The position numbers were made by a program, and so were the translations under genes. Below are positions 54,163 to 56,070 of a stretch of 56,070 bases of DNA, one piece after another. The notes under the pieces were generated by a model. The model saw only the letters and a list, made by a program, of their open reading frames with translations. It was not told the DNA's origin and searched no databases. Source of the stretch: SKPH01 sp051748565 (GTDB lineage Bacteria; Bacillota; Dethiobacteria; DTU022); the NCBI GenBank assembly GCA_051748565.1, contig JBNJHN010000009.1, positions 1-56,070 on the forward strand, written 5' to 3'. Position 1 is the stretch's first letter; each line of letters begins with the position of its first letter.

Positions 54163-54238
54163 GGCCCCTTCGTCTAATCGGTTAGGACACCAGCCTTTCA
54201 AGCTGGCAACAGGGGTTCGAATCCCCTAGGGGTCACCA
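54163..54238 (+). tRNA. tRNA-Glu (anticodon TTC)
   Basis: GGCCCCT pairs with AGGGGTC, discriminator A, CCA encoded. Anticodon loop CTTTCAA with TTC at 54197-54199. It starts 7 bases after tRNA-Met and is co-transcribed. Confidence 0.96.
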
Positions 54239-54293
54239 TTTATTTTATTACGAATGCTTGAATTGAAGCGCTTTCCTTTCAGGCAGAAAAATT

Positions 54294-54332
54294 AGGACTT
54301 GCAGGGTTTTCATGACTCTACAAGTCCTTTTT
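54294..54332 (+). terminator. Terminator after the tRNA pair
   Basis: AGGACTTG (54294-54301) pairs with CAAGTCCT (54321-54328), followed by TTTT. The hairpin may also serve the converging iron alcohol dehydrogenase gene. Confidence 0.8.
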
Positions 54333-54371
54333 AAGTATTCTCAGCGACATAATTCCTGACCTGACCGGGTT

Positions 54372-55532
54372 TCAGCTATTATAAGTGGTGACAAAAAGTT
54401 CCAGGTATTCGCTTTCACTGATAGTACGGCAGTTGCTGGGGGTGGAACCGTTTACCAAAGCCATTCTGGCCAGGGGGGGAAAATCAGCAGGATCTACTTC
54501 TTCAAGTTCAGCAAACCGTGGTATTCCTATTTTGGCAGCCATATTAGCCAGTTCAGTGATCAGCAGTTCGGCTGCTTCATGGTCAGCCATGCCGGTAACC
54601 GCCAGGCCGCAGACTTCGGCAATCCTGGCATGTCTCTGTGGATCGGCCGATGCATTAAATGCGGTTACAACCGGCAGGAACATTGAGTTGGCCACACCGT
54701 GAGGAATATCATAAAAACCGCCGACTGTTTCAGCCATGCAGTGGACGGCGCCAACATCGGCATGGGAAAAAGCCAGGCCGGCCAGCAGAGAACCGAACAT
54801 CATGGAATCCCGCGCCTGCCTGTTGTTTTCCCTGACGGCGGCTTCCAGGGAGGGGTAGATGTTTTCGATGGCGGCCAGAGCCAGCATATCGCTAAAGGGA
54901 TTAGCTTCACGGCAGGTGTAAGCTTCAACAGCATGAACCAGCGCATCCATACCGGTAGAGGCGCTCAGATCTGCCGGAAGAGAGTAAGTCGTTTCCGGAT
55001 CGACAACAGCAAGCTTCGGTGCCAGCAGAATATCATTTACAGTCATCTTGAAATTTCTTTTTGTATCGGTGATAACTGCAGACCTGGTTACCTCCGACCC
55101 GGTTCCGGCCGTAGTGGGCACGGCCACGATCGGGATAATCGGCCTGATTACCTTGCCTTTACCCTCGTACGCCTGCAGCGGTCCGCCATGTCTGTGCAGC
55201 AAAGCGATCGCCTTGGCCGAATCGAGAACGGAACCGCCGCCGACAGCGACAATAAATTCTGCGCCGAAACTGGCTGCCTCTTCTCCGCCTGCTTCGCAGT
55301 CAACATCCCTGGGGTTGGGTTTAACCCGGTCAAAAAGGTGGCATTCAAATCCCTTGTTTGCCAGCGAATCGATTACAATCCCGGTAAGGCCGGTTTTTTT
55401 AACCCCCGGGTCGGTTATTACAAAAACTCTGGACTTACCTTTAAGTCCCCGGGCCAATTTCCCTGTAGATGCAAGCAGCCCGGTACCGAATTCAATCCGT
55501 GTCGGCAGGTTGAAAGCAAAACTTTTTAGCAT
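54372..55532 (-). CDS. Iron-containing alcohol dehydrogenase
   Basis: The 386-aa group III dehydrogenase begins with FAFNLPTRIEFGTG, has the NAD-binding GGGSVLDSAKAIAL, TTAGTGSEVT and metal ligands in TGMDALVHAVEAY and AETVGGFYDIPHGVAN. Members include butanol, 1,3-propanediol, lactaldehyde and 4-hydroxybutyrate dehydrogenases. 4-hydroxybutyrate dehydrogenase would fit the abfD gene in this window, but the two are more than 50 kb apart and the specificity is not visible. A GGGGTG tract precedes the ATG. Confidence 0.93.
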   Translation of the reverse strand: MLKSFAFNLPTRIEFGTGLLASTGKLARGLKGKSRVFVITDPGVKKTGLTGIVIDSLANKGFECHLFDRVKPNPRDVDCEAGGEEAASFGAEFIVAVGGGSVLDSAKAIALLHRHGGPLQAYEGKGKVIRPIIPIVAVPTTAGTGSEVTRSAVITDTKRNFKMTVNDILLAPKLAVVDPETTYSLPADLSASTGMDALVHAVEAYTCREANPFSDMLALAAIENIYPSLEAAVRENNRQARDSMMFGSLLAGLAFSHADVGAVHCMAETVGGFYDIPHGVANSMFLPVVTAFNASADPQRHARIAEVCGLAVTGMADHEAAELLITELANMAAKIGIPRFAELEEVDPADFPPLARMALVNGSTPSNCRTISESEYLELFVTTYNS

Positions 55533-55686
55533 TTTAACACCCCGCTTCAGAGTTTAATTATTTATTTGTGAAAATTTCTTTTCAAACTATTATATCAATT
55601 TTTTCCAACCGTTTGCATTTACAAGGCTAATTAGGCCCGGACAAGAATATCTTCTTTAATGAATTTGTTTTTCCCGGATTTCTTCA

Positions 55687-55715
55687 TTGACATTTAAAGC
55701 AAGCAGGCGTACGAT
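55687..55715 (+). promoter_or_regulatory. Promoter of the small zinc-ribbon gene
   Basis: TTGACA (55687-55692), 17-base spacer and TACGAT (55710-55715), about 17 bases before the start codon. The short leader contains AGAGGGTG as ribosome binding site. Confidence 0.65.
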
Positions 55716-55731
55716 AAAAGAGGGTGATGGC

Positions 55732-55902
55732 ATGTCGAAAACGATATGCTTGAGCTGTGGTTCCGAGTTTGATCGGTCTTCTTTACTGACAGATGAAGAG
55801 CTTGGCAACGGTTACTGCCCGGTATGCATGTCGGATTATATTGAGTTGGGCTGGATCGAAGCATTCTTCGAAGAAATCCCGGTTCTCGTGGCTGAAAGGT
55901 AA
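55732..55902 (+). CDS. Small zinc-ribbon protein
   Basis: The 56-aa protein MSKTICLSCGSEFD...NGYCPVCMSD carries two CxxC knuckles at about residues 6-9 and 29-32, so it probably binds one zinc. The C-terminal half is acidic and hydrophobic (GWIEAFFEEIPVLV). I know no function. The upstream frame from 55687 starts inside the -35 box and is rejected; AGAGGGTG precedes the ATG at 55732. A terminator follows, so it is a single-gene unit. Confidence 0.75.
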   Translation: MSKTICLSCGSEFDRSSLLTDEELGNGYCPVCMSDYIELGWIEAFFEEIPVLVAER

Positions 55903-55925
55903 TCACATCGGGCAATCCGATTAAT

Positions 55926-55950
55926 AGAGGGCTGTAGGCTCTCTTTTTTT
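55926..55950 (+). terminator. Terminator after the zinc-ribbon gene
   Basis: AGAGGGC (55926-55932) pairs with GCTCTCT (55938-55944) with one G-T, loop TGTAG, then a T run. From 55951 to the window end no gene is visible. Confidence 0.88.
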
Positions 55951-56070
55951 ATTTTTCTTTTCTTAAAAAAAGGAACCGTATTGATAGTTCACAAATTACA
56001 AGAACCATGTTATTTGTTGCATATAGATTTATTTGGCCAGAGCTGACGCATAATTTATAAATCCTTGTCA

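Noticed and set aside
54699..55529. 276-aa plus-strand frame
   Set aside because: Antisense to the iron alcohol dehydrogenase, which has all expected motifs on the minus strand.
1..56070. CRISPR arrays, insertion sequences or prophage
   Set aside because: No regularly spaced direct repeats, transposase/integrase motifs or phage structural genes were seen on either strand.

Overview
The window looks like a chromosomal segment of an anaerobic, low-to-moderate GC Firmicute (Clostridia-like), probably from a metagenome assembly because it carries a 100-N scaffold gap. The taxonomic pointer is gene order. hrcA-grpE-dnaK-dnaJ-rsmE-mtaB, then rpsU-yqeY-nfeD-floA-phoH-pgpH-ybeY-dgkA-cdd-era-recO-glyQ-glyS-ppsR-ppdK-dnaG-rpoD follow the classical Bacillus/Clostridium dnaK-to-sigA order. 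Anaerobic life is suggested by a 4-hydroxybutyryl-CoA dehydratase, a ferredoxin-thioredoxin-reductase-like protein, a GltD/ferredoxin/MvhD fusion, pyruvate phosphate dikinase, a corrinoid-reactivation-type protein and an iron alcohol dehydrogenase. No prophage, transposase, CRISPR array or rRNA gene was seen.

Layout. 1-6240 is an accessory catabolic block: 4-hydroxybutyryl-CoA dehydratase, an M20 amidohydrolase and a DUF1989 protein, then a left-handed beta-helix acyltransferase-like protein, an uncharacterised winged-helix/nucleotidyltransferase-like protein and NagB. 6443-9736 holds a glutaredoxin/FTR-like redox pair, a DapF-fold protein and a secreted bactofilin-like membrane protein. 9844-16728 holds thrC divergent from an ApgM-like putative homoserine kinase, then an MFS transporter, aconitase, acpS and a cold-shock protein. 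16821-18919 is an Rrf2-iscS-iscU iron-sulfur operon. 18953-25989 is the CIRCE-controlled heat-shock operon with rsmE and mtaB. 26023-28286 is a minus-strand insert (HAD phosphatase, YlbF-like, MnmH).

28465-39967 is the long housekeeping run from HIT/rpsU to recO. It includes an unusual cytidine deaminase-TrmO fusion and ends with a small membrane protein and a flavodoxin. 39968-41056 holds a radical-SAM-like C-terminal fragment interrupted by the N gap, whose flanks carry the same 96 bp, followed by a glycine T-box. 41057-53040 holds glyQS, ppsR-ppdK, the flavoprotein fusion, dnaG and rpoD. 53118-55902 holds tRNA-Asn, a MetH-reactivation-domain protein, tRNA-Met, tRNA-Glu, an iron alcohol dehydrogenase and a small zinc-ribbon protein.

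Most genes are ordinary core genes. The most unusual content is the abfD/M20/DUF1989 operon, the NT-like protein beside NagB, the CDA-TrmO fusion, the flavoprotein-ferredoxin-MvhD fusion and the free-standing reactivation-domain protein. I did not find a clearly novel multi-gene defence or mobile system. All family calls are from motif recognition by eye; no database search was run.
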